From assembly GCF_001906585.1 (NCBI RefSeq), contig NZ_JUJA01000083.1, positions 1 to 37,148 on the forward strand: a DNA stretch of 37,148 nucleotides, in the 5' to 3' direction. Positions 37,091-37,148 of the stretch are shown piece by piece. The translations under genes and the position numbers were made by a program. Numbering within the stretch: position 1 is the stretch's first letter; every line of letters begins with the position of its first letter. The notes under the pieces were generated by a model. The model was not told where the DNA came from. It worked only from the letters and a program-made list of their open reading frames with translations, and made no database searches. Source of the DNA: Streptomyces kebangsaanensis. GTDB taxonomy: Bacteria; Actinomycetota; Actinomycetes; Streptomycetales; Streptomycetaceae.

Positions 37091-37148
37091 CGCTACGGCG
37101 CGGGTCGCTGCCGTCGTTGGCCCCGTGCCGGTACGGGCGGCCGGGGGC

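Noticed and set aside
1..37148. CRISPR array
   Set aside because: No regularly spaced short direct repeats with unique spacers were seen. The only tandem repeats are coding (WD40 and acidic tail).

Overview
The window looks like chromosome from a Streptomyces or a close relative. It is very GC-rich throughout, many genes start with GTG behind GGAGG-type ribosome binding sites, two regulatory genes carry the rare TTA codon, and the families present (DUF2637, actinobacterial integrase/Xis pair, Ser/Thr kinase with PQQ repeats, FN3 lipoprotein) are typical of that genus. Most of it, from before base 1 to about 36,000, reads as one integrated phage-like element that has collected cargo. The right end is a chromosomal FN3 lipoprotein gene cut at its 3' end.

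The backbone is a phage head module on the minus strand, read from high to low coordinates: small and large terminase (21090-19005), portal (11330-9456), scaffold-like protein (4722-4033), lambda-gpD-like decoration protein (3916-3506), gpE-family major capsid protein (3492-2443), two small head-region proteins and a MuF-like minor head protein (1719-886). It is split by two cargo blocks. One lies between terL and the portal (about 11.4-18.9 kb): a Ymh/TIGR02391 protein, small secreted or membrane proteins, a two-TM protein resembling TRADD-N-associated membrane domains, a DUF2511-like protein, a broken HNH gene and a MerR-like HTH protein. Part of this block is bounded by about 215-bp direct repeats of the terL 3' end. 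The other lies between portal and scaffold (about 4.9-9.0 kb): an endonuclease VII-like protein, an MDR-family oxidoreductase, transposase remnants and a membrane kinase with a PQQ propeller. A WD40 protein enters from the left edge. No tail, lysis or replication genes are visible here, but the element may continue to the left.

Upstream of the terminases lie an IS5-type insertion sequence with a hairpin that can hide its ribosome binding site, a coiled-coil protein, and a minus-strand accessory operon (about 23.9-31.3 kb). This encodes a ParB-N/methyltransferase fusion coupled to a second ParB-N protein, a DUF2637 membrane protein, an Arr-like ADP-ribosyltransferase fused to a zinc finger, small zinc-binding proteins and a canonical ParB. 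A TTA-containing LuxR-type regulator (31840-32802) faces away from a small secreted peptide gene.

The integration end (32.8-36.0 kb) holds a serine-recombinase derivative without a catalytic domain, an excisionase-like HTH protein, and a divergent tyrosine integrase whose frame has a TGA stop before three catalytic residues. Then come repeated TGGGTCC elements, a strong hairpin and a tRNA 3'-end-like sequence at which the FN3 gene loses its own 3' end. The element therefore looks immobilised, unless the stop is read through or is a sequence error. Start codons were chosen by eye from ribosome binding sites. Family calls are by motif recognition without database searches.
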